A DNA stretch of 64,000 nucleotides from Engraulis encrasicolus (lineage: Eukaryota > Chordata > Actinopteri > Clupeiformes > Engraulidae). This document shows positions 23,232-34,659 of the stretch, in pieces. The stretch spans positions 39,052,628 to 39,116,627 of the forward strand of contig NC_085868.1 of the NCBI RefSeq assembly GCF_034702125.1, in the 5' to 3' direction. Below the pieces are notes generated by a model. That model saw nothing but the letters and a program-made list of their open reading frames with translations. It did no database searches and was not told the origin of the DNA. Both the position numbers and the translations under genes were made by a program. Each line of letters opens with the position of its first letter. The stretch's first letter is position 1.

Positions 23232-24480
23232 GTTGCCATCATCAAAAGTTGCACATTCATATAAAAAACAAAGGTTGAAATAGCGATTTTTGGTAATGTA
23301 GAAATGTAATTAAAATTGGCCTCTTCAACAAGAAAAGTGTCACCAAATAAATTTGAGGTGATCCTCAAGAGCAAAACTTCACACATAAGTGTGTATTATG
23401 CCTATCAATATTTCTTTATGAGTGAAATGGCAGTCAGGCATAGCGCCACCATGTGGTAGGTGATTGAACTGCTTGAAATGCACTGCAGCTGCTGTTTATT
23501 TCACATAGGAAAAAGTGGTGTAGTTGATGTGTAGATTCTATTGAAACCTGAGATAGGCCCAACACCGGAATACTAGTCTCGTGCTCTGCTCCTTAAACTC
23601 TGGACTGTAGAAAACATTTCATTTTAGATCCTAATTTACCAAGTCGCTATATTATGATGGGATCCCAGTCGCGGATCTCCCTAATCCCAGGATAATTGTG
23701 TGATTGCACTCAATTAATATGAACTGTTCTTAATATGAATATTCCAACAATATCGGTTAAGTCTGAGTCCAGCTGGCAAGGGTAACATTTACTTGTAGAA
23801 GTGATTTGCATGCGGCCTGACTAATTTCTTTATGCATGTCCATCCCATATGAGAGACGTCTAGAACAAATCAGAGGTTAAAGTTGCTGGAAGGTACCATA
23901 CTTGTGAGATCCTAAATCCCAAACACTTTACTCATATTCAACTGCAATAGGAAGCGAGAGGTACATGTCAAGAACTACACTCAAAAGATCTTATCACCCC
24001 GCTTAAGTTCCAGTTTACGATAACATATCTTTATCCGAAGTAGACGACAACAGGTAGAACTCTGCTGACCCGAAGTATAGCGTCCCACTCCACATGGAGA
24101 AATGTCCTTGGAGCTGCTAGAGCACTGTCTGCCCACCGGGAAAATTCCCTCTATGCCAGGTTACCAGTCCAGCCCTAAACCTCTGTCTGTCTAGAGAGCT
24201 AGAAGGTTATATTGTGGATGTGCAGTGTGCAGAATTACACAAGTTAAATGTGTTTTGTGCATTCGGTTCATTTTTTCTATTGTATTGTTTCCCATTTCTT
24301 CTTGTGCATCTTGGGTATGTCCATTTACTTGTAGTCATTTCCTGATTGTATGGTTTCTTTTCTAAGCTTCCTTTGCTCAACTGCCACTTCTCTTGAAGAC
24401 TTAGTGTCCCCAGAGAGCACATGCACTTCACAGACTGATGGCAGGGGTTGGAGCTCAGCTGGATATGAGTAGAAGCAATT
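23232..24480. other. Intergenic DNA upstream of Ig gene A
   Basis: No exon recognised. The open frame on the reverse strand at 24207-24431 has no recognisable domain. The last 100 bases presumably hold the 5'UTR of Ig gene A; no TATA element could be assigned with confidence. Confidence 0.4.
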
Positions 24481-24568
24481 TCTCAGTCTCACAAGCTAAT
24501 CACGACATATTCATAGAGAGTAGATTAGAGCGTTTAGGTATGCTTTATTTCCTGTGGTGTCTCGCTAC

Positions 24569-25793
24569 ATGTTACTGTTATGTTCATCAGAAGAGTCTAT
24601 GAAAATAACAGTTGAGTTGGGACAGAATTTGACTCTGAATTGTTCTGTTGCCGAAAAGGAGATTTACTGGTTCATACAACGTGGGTTTGAGCGTCCAGTC
24701 TTAATACTGCAGGTTTTCACATACGATTCAGCACAATACAACAATGACTATAAGGAATTTGAAAACAAATACTCACACACATTAGGAAGACTGTTCATTC
24801 ACAACATAACCAAGAATGAACTTGGATTGTACTACTGCGTCAAGATAAAAGACCCTCCCTTATTCAGCGGTTTTACAGCAGTCATCGAAAAAGGTAAGTG
24901 TTGATTTTCCACAAAAAAAAACTTTAAGTGAAACTTGTAGAAGTTCAAACTAAGTGGTCAATGATGTATTGAACATTTAGGTCTCATTCATATCTGACTG
25001 GATTCCATTCAGCCTCCAAGAATAAATGCTTAACATGACAGACACTTATGATGCAAGAATAAAGTAGACCAGTCCATAATCGTAAATTAAATAATGAAAT
25101 GTCATAATGAAATGCCATATTTGACAACTGTAATGGATTCAACAATAGTCTTTTATTTAGGCCTACCAGCGAATGCATCTGATTGGATGGTCGATAAATA
25201 TGAGGACTGTTTAAAATCTTGGATGGCTCCAACCTTTGTTGTTTCCTCTTTTATGAACATTATTTCCATCGTTCCACTTTCAGGTACGTATGTAACATTT
25301 CTTGCATAAATCATCATCACACTAAATTAGTGAAATGTCAAACAAAGACCTGTGTTCTGCTCTTTTTTTGTGCAAAATGAAAACAAGCAGTGATTATCGT
25401 CAGACATTGTATGAAGAAGAAAAGAAACACAAATGTAGAGGAATCTAATCAACCTAAAGCTGTTGTGGTAAATACCTTTACTTCTTACACCTAGACGGAT
25501 CTATTAAATATCTTATGATGGATCAAGTGAATAGTGTCCACATTACCTGTTTTGTTACTTTTGCTATGAAGACATTTGATACAATACAATTTCAATTTGC
25601 CTGCATAAGACGGCATTGATTGATACACTATTACATTTTCTTGCAATGTTCTTATTTTTCACAGTATTCAGATGAGATTTTGCCAACACCAATTGGACCT
25701 ACTTGGAATGAATACACAGTCATCTCTTATGGTGCTGTTAAGCTGCCGGAGCCAGGCCGAGAGGGAAATTTGAGATGTGTGAATACAATGTGA
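24569..25793 (+). CDS. Single-V-domain Ig receptor with ITIM-type tail (Ig gene A)
   Basis: Exons: 24569-24893, 25170-25283, 25391-25467, 25665-25793 (phases 1, 1, 0). From ATG 24569 the protein is 214 residues. V domain: LNCS with Cys25, YWF with Trp34, LGLYYC with Cys90, and sequons at NLT, NCS and NIT. Exon 2 gives a hinge with one cysteine (YEDCLKSW) and the membrane segment (APTFVVSSFMNIISIVPLS), then basic RHCMKKKR. The tail has NEYTVI at 187-192 and ISYGAV at 192-197; the latter fits the ITIM consensus. The leader is odd: the ATG matching genes B and C (24540) is out of frame after about 10 codons, leaving a short leader from 24569. An alternative acceptor at 25160 would add three residues. 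It resembles inhibitory NITR/CD300-type receptors in layout, but the family is not assigned. Confidence 0.7.
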
Positions 25794-26104
25794 CGATACC
25801 ATTTTCAGCGGAATTTATGTAAAAACGTGTGTTGTGTTTTGCAAACATGCAGACTATTGGTGATAAGTGTCATAGGCTGTGTGTATCTGTGAGCCATACA
25901 GTTAACAATACACCAGTGGGTGTTTAGAAACTGGTAGGCCTATCATTTGTGTACTTAGAATAACTGAATAAATAAACACTGCATGACACTACGGCTTTTT
26001 AGTCATGTCCAATTTTTTTGTACAAAATTTCAACCGCCACTGAAATACACATTGCTTTTTCTTAGCAAAGAGAAAAGTACCACCCCCGCATAGGCCTATA
26101 GTAA
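25794..26104 (+). other. 3'UTR and 3' flank of Ig gene A
   Basis: AATAAATAAA at about 25968 is a likely polyadenylation signal. The flank (AACTGAATAAA ... GCATGACA ... TTTGTACAAAATTTCA) matches the 3' flank of Ig gene C at about 32033-32110, showing that A and C derive from one duplicated unit. Confidence 0.55.
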
Positions 26105-26603
26105 CAGTGTTGGGCAGTAATGCATTACAAAAGTAATTAATTACTGTAATGCATTACTTTTTGCTGTAATGCAGTAATGTAAGGCATTACAGGGCAAAAA
26201 TCTGTAATATTTACTTTATTACAATGCTCAATAACTTAAGTTACTAATGCATTACAATGACCTGGATTTTAGTGGTATTCAGTGTGGTGGGTCAGAAAGA
26301 AGCTATTCCTAAATCTGTATATATTTTTGTAAATAGTTTTTTAGTCTACATGCTGCCAAAAACACCTCCTGGGTTGGAGGTGAAAAAGTCATGACTCATG
26401 AGCTTGATTTACACTGTAATAAATTGCCAGATCCATATTTAGGCCTACAGTTCTTTTGGCGAAAGTAACTAAAGTAATGCAAAAGTAGTGTAATGCCTTA
26501 CATTTTAAATATAGTAATATTGTAGTGTAAGGTATTATTTTAAAAAGACAGTAACATGTAATCAGTAATGCATTACAGTTTTTGAGTAACTTATCCAACA
26601 CTG
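26105..26603. mobile_element. Non-autonomous DNA element rich in GTAATGCATTAC
   Basis: Begins CAGTGTTGGGCAGTAATGCA and ends with the inverse terminal CCAACACTG. The interior is made of repeated TAATGCATTAC palindromes and AAGTAAT strings. This matches a common fish DNA element type; no clean 8-bp duplication was found. Confidence 0.6.
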
Positions 26604-26679
26604 TATATTAACATATCACAAAATAGCATACAATTACAATGATCAATTACAGGCACGGAGTAGCTCGAGACCATTTCAG

Positions 26680-27545
26680 TCTTGTGTTTGGCCATCCACA
26701 GTGTATGATGCCGCAATAAAGAAGTTCCACATTTCCCTGTTGTTAATTTACTAAGAAACTGCAATCATGGCCAGAACCAGTGGCCATGATGAAACTGTGA
26801 AAGGCAAATGGCATATTGGAAGATGAACATATAGCAGGTTGTTGACGTGAAATGAAGAGCAGGTATTAGCACAGGAGGAAACCACAACCACAGAGTAACT
26901 GACAGAGAGGCCATCTTGTCTACTCACAACCTGCCTCGACTAGAGATTAGAGACCAGAGTGACTGCTGTTAGACTTACAACCAAGTGAGAACAGACATGC
27001 TTTAGATTTTAGATATTGAGGCAGCAACACACTGTGTAATTCATCTCAAGTAATTTCCACTGGCCTCCAGTAACACCTGCATGTTCTGTCAACACATAGA
27101 TTAGTAAATGTACTAACAAAGGAGATCAGGTTTAAGTAGGGGTGTTTTCTCTCAGTTTTTTTAATCTCCTAACAGTATGTTGTAGGCGTAGCCACAACTA
27201 GGCTGAAGAGGGCCAGTTCCCACCCCCTCAATAAGGCCTACCCAATCAGAATGCCCCCTTTGTTTGACTGGTGTATTTTCAGTTGTTGGCCAATCAGATT
27301 GTTCTCTTGCCCATTCATTTTATGGCATTTGGCTCATAACATTCTTATCAAATATTGCCTTGCTGCAGCATGTCCAGACAGAGAAGAGAAGGTTTTTCAT
27401 TTTGCTTATGAGTGGTTCTACTTGCACACATGTATGTTCTGGGCCCTACCAAACAACAATTCAGACATAATCCTTAAGCATTTGGGGAGTCAAACTGACA
27501 AGAGACTAGGCACAAAAGAGGTCATGACAGCCACTGGTTTATGTT
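26680..27545 (+). repeat. Duplicated 5' flank block of Ig genes, copy 1
   Basis: A long segment upstream of Ig gene B repeated at 32835-35180. Within it, about 26833-26990 is nearly identical to 33179-33330 (shared GTTGTTGACGTGAAATGAAG, AGGAAACCACAACCACAG, CTGACAGAGAGGCCATC, TCTACTCACAACCTGCC). The downstream part (about 27265-27545) also resembles 34960-35180 and 37395-37620 (CATTCTTATCA ... CAGACAGAGAA). Reading frames are not conserved between copies, so it is probably promoter, 5'UTR or other non-coding DNA. Confidence 0.6.
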
Positions 27546-27782
27546 TAGTCCCAACACTCATATTCACATTTTCGTCATAAACTTGAAATCCATAAAGTAT
27601 GGGATGGGCACGGAATAGGCACTGTCATGCCTATTTTTATTTGAAAGATGCCCTAAGTTCATATCCTGGTTAAGGTCACCCAGTTTGGGCCAGGCTAACG
27701 TGGTGCAAGTCTTCTTGAAGATGTCCTAATATTTGGCTGCTGTCACATTCCCTACATTCATTGACATTTGCATAATTCATAA

Positions 27783-27912
27783 CTGGGGTGCATTTCTGGA
27801 AAGCGTAGTTGCTAACTATGTTCGCTACTTTGTTGGTTGCAATGCAATTTCCCATTGGCAACTACCAAAGTTGCTAACTGCTAACAACTACGCTTTCCAG
27901 AAATGCACCCCA
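27783..27912. mobile_element. Foldback MITE, 130 bp
   Basis: Ends are near-perfect inverted copies: CTGGGGTGCATTTCTGGAAA followed by GCGTAGTTG on the left (27783-27811) and CAACTACGC then TTTCCAGAAATGCACCCCAG on the right (27884-27912). The interior has further GTTGCTAAC inverted strings. Confidence 0.8.
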
Positions 27913-28163
27913 GAGTTGTTTTCAGAGTTAGGCCTACATGACGATTAAAGCTCGTAATAATGAAGCAAACACACATGGTGGTCATTTCCTGGTAGTTGTC
28001 TACTTTTTTCTGAGTTTCCTGTTCTTAACGACCACCCTCTTGTTTGTCTTCAAAACCCTGTTTGTCTTCAGAACAATTAAAAAACTTGTCTGGGACAGTC
28101 CACCTCATTGCGTGATTTAATTTCTTTCACCAATTAGATCATGGCAGTGAAATAAGTCGAAGG

Positions 28164-29360
28164 ATGTTTTGCTTTTTCTTGTGGTTTCTCAGTGTGTTTT
28201 TACCCCTAAATTCAACTAAGATAACTGCTCAATTAGGGCAGAATGTGACTATAAACTGTTCTCTTAACACTACAAAAGAGATTTACTGGTTCGTACAACG
28301 CAGGTGTGAGCATCCAGTTTTCATACTACAGTCTAATGTATATGGTTTTATTACGAACTACAGCAAGCAACAAAAGGAATTTAGAACCAAATACTCTCAA
28401 GAGCATGTAACTAGTCTGTTCATACGCAACGTAACCAGGAATGAACTTGGATTGTACTACTGTGCCATCCCTTTTAAGGACACTAACTATATTCAGCAGT
28501 TCGATTGCAGTCATTGAAAAAGGTAAGTCATGACTTATATTTGTCAAAATAATATTGAGCAAACTAGTAAGGAGTAAATTAAAGGCAAATTGTCTGCAGA
28601 CACGCTGATAAAACATGTTTATTATCTTAAATGGAATTAAATTATTCACTTGGAAAGATAAAAAATCTATAGGCCTATACGAATGGTCTAAACAGCTCTA
28701 ACATTCCCTGAATTATTTGATTACATCTGATTGTTTGACTATATGTCTAAAGGGGTGACTTAAAGTCACAAATAGTTAATGAATGAACAAATAATGGACA
28801 AATATTCCTTTTGTAATAGAAGATGTGCTGATTCCAAACAATTGCACGAGGATTAATGAAGTGGATAATCTGCAATCATGGTTATACCACTTAATTCTAT
28901 CGTGTGTGTTGAATGGTGTGTTCTTCATTTCATTCTTAGGTAAGTAAGGTTCCATAACCATGAATATAATACATTACATTATAACATCACATAACACTCT
29001 TATTCAAAGCAACTTACAAAATAGAATGACATTGCCCAAACTAAACATTTAATGTCCTTTCTCTGCAACATGAAAACAACAACTTCAGTGGCTATTGTTG
29101 GACATAGCAGAAGAACAAGCGCAAGTGTGGCGGAGCATCATCAGATCGACTTGATGGTAATTGAGCTACTATATGCAAATGGATATAACTGAACTGTAAA
29201 AGATGCAAAAGGCAGTGAATGACTTTCTGTTATGTTATGCATCTTCTTCTAGAGCAGTGAAGTCACCTTGTCTGAGTCTGACCCTCCAACAGCGGCTATG
29301 ATCAGAGACAGCACCAGCACCACCACCCATGTGGTGCTCAGATGCCGCACTGAAGCCTGA
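28164..29360 (+). pseudogene. Single-V-domain Ig receptor with V-exon frameshift (Ig gene B)
   Basis: Exons: 28164-28522, 28820-28939, 29089-29156, 29253-29360. The leader (MFCFFLWFLSVFLPL) and V domain (INCS, YWFVQRR, LGLYYC) are intact. Just before the donor the reading frame is shifted by one base relative to genes A and C: the conserved VIE-K end lies in another frame, and the ORF stops at 28517, five bases before GTAAGT. The downstream exons remain open in the expected phases and encode a hinge (NNCTRINEVD), a membrane segment (WLYHLILSCVLNGVFFISFL) and a tail with no tyrosine (ends HVVLRCRTEA). It is either a recent pseudogene, a gene making a truncated secreted V domain of 117 residues, or a sequencing error. 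Confidence 0.65.
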
Positions 29361-30688
29361 TAGACATGATGTAATGGAGTGCATGTTTTTGTCATTTTCT
29401 CAACAACTTAAGAAGAAGACATTGTTGTACTTAACGACGACAAGTCGTTTTCTCAGGCGACATAGAAATAAGACAAAAGACAATTTTGAGGTGTGGTTCT
29501 AGTGACATCTAGGCCTACTTGTTTCCCCATTTCACATGGACTATCATTAGGATTATGCAAGGTCAGATAGCATAAGCTTCCTTTTCCTAAATGAACATTG
29601 ACACTAACTGCATATATTTCTGATCTGATATCTGATTGGCTTCTTAATGTAAATGCAGTCTGTGGATGGTACATGTTGCAGAGGAAATAAAACAACACAA
29701 ATGAATGCCAATTGAAATGCAGCCTACTTAGTCTGAACAGAGTTACTGATCTTAAATGACATACACATACATAGTAGTCATAGAACAATTTTACACCTAC
29801 AGTCAAAAGAGTTAACTTGTATACAATTAATGACTTTTTCACTCCACTCTCAAGCGGTTGTTCTAATTGTGTCTCTGAGTGGAAGAGACACATCTTCAAG
29901 CTCCAAAAAGAAGTCCATTTGTCTACACCGTCAGTATTTTGACTGTAGACATAAGGCTGAACATTTTTGGAAACTCAGTAGAGATAGGCTGCCACAAAAA
30001 ATGTCATGGCAACCATTAAGTTACATTTAGCATATAGAGCACAGTCAGCGGACAGCCATTTTTGGGTGTTTTCAAAGATATTCTTATAAGTTTATCTCAT
30101 GGTTAACCTGAGATAGTTTTCAGTTGACACAATGACCAGTGAGTGTTTTTGAATATGTCAATTTGGCTGCCGTCACATTCCCTTCACATTGACTATCCAT
30201 CAACAGCCACAAATTCTTGCTACAGAAAAAGTACACCCCACTGTGTAATTCTCCCAGTCTACTTCAGACAATGTATGTTAGGTAGTAAGCAAAGTAAAGC
30301 AAAGCAAAGTAAAGAAAAGTAACACACTGTTTTTTTCATTTGCTGACATGATGCTTGGGGATCCGTGCAAACTGCCCGATTGTACTCGCTGACCATGCAT
30401 GCAAGGCCTTGCTCACCCTACTGCTGAAGACCAGACATGTAACAGGAAACCACAGCCACATCCTGAAAATAGGCTACAACATCTTATCTACTCATGATTT
30501 GCTTTGCCTTGTGTGTGGTGTTGCATGGCCATACTTCTTTCTGAGCTTCCTGCTTTACACCTACCCCTTTATTGTGCTTAAATTTAGATCAGACTTGTCA
30601 TTCAAAAACTGTTGTAAGGGACAGTATGATTATTGCGGACACAATTACAAATCAGACTTAAAAAGGTGGTAAGTCATAAAGTAGGAGA
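29361..30688. other. Spacer between Ig genes B and C
   Basis: About 30150-30670 resembles the region before gene B (GGCTGCTGTCACATTCCCT versus GGCTGCCGTCACATTCCCT; TTTCTGAGTTTCCTG versus TTTCTGAGCTTCCTG) and is likely the gene C promoter and 5'UTR. The 148-codon reverse-strand frame at 29453-29899 has no recognisable domain. Confidence 0.45.
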
Positions 30689-31799
30689 ATGCCCTGTTTA
30701 ATGTGGTTTCTCATTGTGCTATTACCCTTATGTGTGTCAGAAAACTCAACAAAGATAGAAGTTGAGTTTGGACAGACTGTGACTTTAAACTGCTCTGTAG
30801 CTGAAGATGAAATTTACTGGTTCATACAGCGGAGGTCTGAGCATCCAGTCCATATACTGCGCCTATTGACTTATGGTTCATTTGAATACAACAAGCAACA
30901 CCAGGAATTTAGACACAAATACAGCCAAACATCAGGTAGGCTTGTCATACAAAATATAACCAGGAACGAACTTGGATTGTACTTCTGTGTGAAACAAAGC
31001 ATCCCTCCTTTATTCAGCAAAGTTACCACAGTCATCGAAAAAGGTAGGCCTGAGTGTCAACTAAACTGGCTAACCATGATGATTTTTGTATTTACTGACA
31101 ACTTCGTCCAAGTCAGATAACTTACTGTTTCTGAGACCTTACCACATGCAAGCTGAAAATAGTGCATGTAACATAACGTTTAGGAAATTAACATACTTAA
31201 TTAATTTTGTAGCAAATGCTTCTGTTCCACGTGGTCCATGTGATTGCATGGTGCCTAATGAAGAGGATTATTTAAAATCATGGATGCTCCCATCATTTGC
31301 TGGTTGTTGTTTTCTCAACATTGTTTTCATCTTCCTACTTTTGGGTGTGTATATTTTTCTTCATAAACCAAACATTGAAACTGATTGATGACATCTGAGA
31401 CATATAAATTCAACTCAAGTTATGTTTCTTTTTTGTTGTCACGAATCATTTAAACATCAATTAGTGGCTATCGGATACTGTATCAAGAAGAACAGAAACA
31501 AGGAACCCAACAATACTGTGGTAAATATACAACATATTTACATAGGCCTATGATATACTGTACATGGACCTATTTAAAATCATGCCGCTTATATCCTCCT
31601 ACATACTGTATCTTGACCTTGATATATTCTTTTATATATTCTTGTAGGCCTATATAGGCTATTCTTATCATGTGTTCTCATTCTTGTATATTCTTATTTT
31701 TCACAGTACTCCAATGAAAGTGAACCAACTGGGACTGAATACACAGTCGTCTCCTATGCAGTTAAGCTGAGTGAACCAGTCCGACAGACATCAGAGTGA
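30689..31799 (+). CDS. Single-V-domain Ig receptor with ITSM-type tail (Ig gene C)
   Basis: Exons: 30689-31043, 31213-31344, 31465-31520, 31707-31799 (phases 1, 1, 0). The product is 211 residues, the best preserved of the cluster. Signal peptide about 1-18 (MPCLMWFLIVLLPLCVSE). V domain has Cys35, Trp44 and Cys100 in LGLYFC, with sequons at 19, 34 and 89. The hinge (PRGPCDCMVPNEEDYLKSW) has two cysteines that could dimerise. Membrane segment is roughly 143-166, followed by KKNRNK. The tail carries TEYTVV at 191-196, fitting the ITSM consensus TxYxx(V/I); the neighbouring VSYAVK lacks the +3 hydrophobic residue of an ITIM. The V-exon donor reads GTAGGC because of a 6-bp insertion relative to GTAAGT in A and B, so splicing may be weakened. 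Inferred inhibitory or switch receptor; family not assigned. Confidence 0.75.
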
Positions 31800-32525
31800 A
31801 CTATTAGCTTACATATGTGATATCGTTCAGAGAAATTGTCATACAAATATGGGGTCCTGTAGCCTTGAAGTAAATGTGGTAAAGGTTAACTGTAAAGGTG
31901 GTGATAATTCAGGCAATCCAGTGTGTCTTAATACTGTATATGTACACTTGTGTACCATACAGTACAGATAAGACAGCATCATACTCACAGGTGTGTATAA
32001 ACATGCATCTGCTATGTACTGTATATTCAATAACTGAATACATAGGCCTACCCAATGCATGACAGTATGACTTCAGAACTTATGTACAAAATTAAAAAAA
32101 ATGTCACTGGTTAAAATATCACCACTAAAACGAGCTTTGCATTTTTTTGTGGTTCTACATGTGGTATGGCGCATATAGAAAATATATCAAAACAACAATT
32201 AATATATCAAAGAAATATCAAAATTGCAATTTTATCTTGGCTTTTCCATTAAGAGGACGCCACCAAGGCCTATTGTTATAAGTGCATCACCAAGATATAG
32301 CCTATATGTGGTCTGGATTAACTCAATAAAATAGCCTTGGCCATAGCACAAACGACTAGGGCATGGTACAATTACATGGCTTGGTTTCGGCCTGGGGTCA
32401 TTTCCCGACCTACCCCATCTCTCTCTCCAACCATCTCCTGTCCACCTCTAGTCATAAAATGGGGCCTTCCTACACAGCAAGTCAGACTTAAACATAGGAG
32501 GATAGAAGCAGAGTAGTGCTTAGAC
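31800..32525. other. 3' flank of Ig gene C and SINE remnant
   Basis: 32033-32110 matches the 3' flank of gene A. About 32340-32480 contains TTTCGGCCTGGGGTCATTTC, CCGACCTACCCCATCTCTCT and TCTCCTGTCCACC, the usual body of a fish tRNA SINE, without a clear head. Confidence 0.45.
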
Positions 32526-32631
32526 CAGTGATTCTCAAGCTGTGGGTCGGGCCCACTGTGGTGTTGAAACTATTGCAAGTGGACTTTGAAATAATTTTCT
32601 AAAAATTTTAATTGTGTGTGTGTGTGTGTGT

Positions 32632-32710
<79 letters not shown>

Positions 32711-32823
32711 TGTCTGTGGCTGTTGAATATTTATTTGCGCTGTATTGTTTATTTTGTCAGAGGTGGGCGCCGAACAATTGTGAATTTTAAGTGGGCTCCA
32801 AGTTGGAAAAGGTTGGGAACCTG
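32526..32823. mobile_element. hAT-type element carrying a (TG)n tract
   Basis: Begins CAGTGATTCTCAAGCTGTGG and ends AGGTTGGGAACCTG. An exact 8-bp duplication GCTTAGAC flanks it (32518-32525 and 32824-32831). A (TG)n run occupies most of 32613-32709. Confidence 0.85.
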
Positions 32824-32834
32824 GCTTAGACCAT

Positions 32835-33345
32835 TTTTACATTGTGTTTGGCCACCAATATGATGCTGTCATTCAATGTCCACAGTCCTGTAATTCTTTC
32901 GATGTCAATCTCATGTTGTGGTTTCTTGCTCTTCATGGTACTCCTTCCCTTTCTCATTTCCGAAACTCCTTACTTTCCCATCCCCTTGGATATATCCGGA
33001 GTATTTTAATCAGAATCACAGATGAGCTCAATATTTATGCGGCCATCTGTGATTTCGCCAGACCGGAAGTCCTCAATGTCTTCATTACATTGTTGTTAAT
33101 TCATTAAGAAATTCAAATGATGGCCGTGATGATCAACTGTGAGAGGCAATAGTATACTTGAAGTGGAAAATAGGGCAAGTTGTTGACGTGAAATGAAGAG
33201 CAGGTATTAGCACAGGAGGAAACCACAACCACAGTGAAACTGACAGAGAGGCCATCCTGTCTACTCACAACCTGCCGCGACTGGAGAATAGATGTCAAAG
33301 CTCTGGGTGACTGCTGTTAGATGTACATACATTTTTGGCAAACTA
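32835..33345 (+). repeat. Duplicated 5' flank block of Ig genes, copy 2 (first part)
   Basis: Matches 26690-27000, with an extra piece of about 220 bp at 32870-33085. The portion 33179-33330 is nearly identical to 26833-26990. Its continuation appears at 34660-35180, after an interval holding at least one inserted element. Confidence 0.6.
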
Positions 33346-33478
33346 CAATAAAAACATCTACCAGTAAAGCAGAGCAAAATTGTCCTTTAGAAGCTCCTCG
33401 GCATCAGGGAATTCACATACAGTAACATAATACTTTTATCCAAAGAGACTTACAATTATTATGGGGTATTGGTTACAG

Positions 33479-33749
33479 CAGGGCCGGATTAAGATGGCCT
33501 GGGGCCCCTAGGCTACAAGTTGATGTGGGGCCCCCCAGAAAGCAAAATCCACAATAAATGTACTTAGACAGTGTCATACTTACGTGCTAGGAATTAGGGA
33601 TAACATGTCTACCAACTGTACTCAACATGACAGAGGAATTTTTCAATATTGCAACCTGTCACAATTCTGTAATTTTTCACTTTTGACTAAGCTGGCCAGG
33701 AGGCCCCTAGGCTGCAGCCATATCTAGCCTGTGCATTAATCCGGCCCTG
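33479..33749. mobile_element. hAT-type MITE
   Basis: 271 bp. Begins CAGGGCCGGATTAAGATGGC and ends ATTAATCCGGCCCTG; exact 8-bp duplication GGTTACAG at 33471-33478 and 33750-33757. Confidence 0.9.
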
Positions 33750-34369
33750 GGTTACAGTTCCTAGAGCATCATAGGGTTAGGTGCCTTGCTGAAGGGTATA
33801 CAGTACGCTGGGGTGACATTTGAATTATCATTAAAATGGATTGGTAAAAGAAGAATGAAATAGCCTATGACAGGCTGGATGTGTGCCACTCCTGCATTAC
33901 CTATACCTGTAAGTAAGTTGCTATAATCAATTAAAAAGTTTGTGCATCCCTGAATCGTGAAGGCATTGGCAGATTACTCCCCATGAGAATATTCACCACC
34001 AGGGCCGCTGACAGTTTTGTCCACAAAGATACAAGATATAGTCATCTGAATGGACCCCCTTACCCAATACATACATTGTAATGAGAATCCCTTTCTGGGC
34101 CCCATCTCTCCTTGGGCCCAGGACAACTCACCCCTTTGTCCTCCCTGTCAGCTTCCCTGTTCACCACAATGATGAAACAAACAAGGCAGTGTAAACTCTC
34201 CTCTATGCTCAACTCTCTGCCACAGACCACCAGTAGGGGGAGCCATCTACTCATCGTTGCCGATATGGCTCTGATCGTTGCTTTTTCCATGATAGGAAGG
34301 CACAATGTTTTATTTTCAGAGCATAGCTGTTGGATTTCAATGACAAAACAACCACAAGTGTTGGTTCCC

Positions 34370-34448
34370 TTTTATTTATTTATTTATTTATTTATTTTTT
34401 TATTTTTTTATTTTTTTATCTATTTATTTATTTATGTATGTATGTATG
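34370..34448. repeat. (TTTA)n tetranucleotide tract
   Basis: TTTATTTATTTATT units grading into TTTTTTA and ending in TATGTATGTATG. Confidence 0.85.
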
Positions 34449-34659
34449 TTTCAAATATGTGGATTGTTACATTGATATCATGACACTACAGTATCTGAGG
34501 AGAAGAACTACACTCAATTGCTGTACATTTTCATCTGTACATTAGCCTACTTATTAATAAACATTTTGGCAAGTACTTCAACATGCATACACAGATACTT
34601 GCAACCAAATAACAGGAACACATCAAGCCTTTAGGTGCCAATTCATAAGTTGTGTATTC

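Noticed and set aside
29453..29899. 148-codon frame on the reverse strand
   Set aside because: Antisense to the gene B 3' region, no recognisable domain, no paralogous conservation, no splice context.
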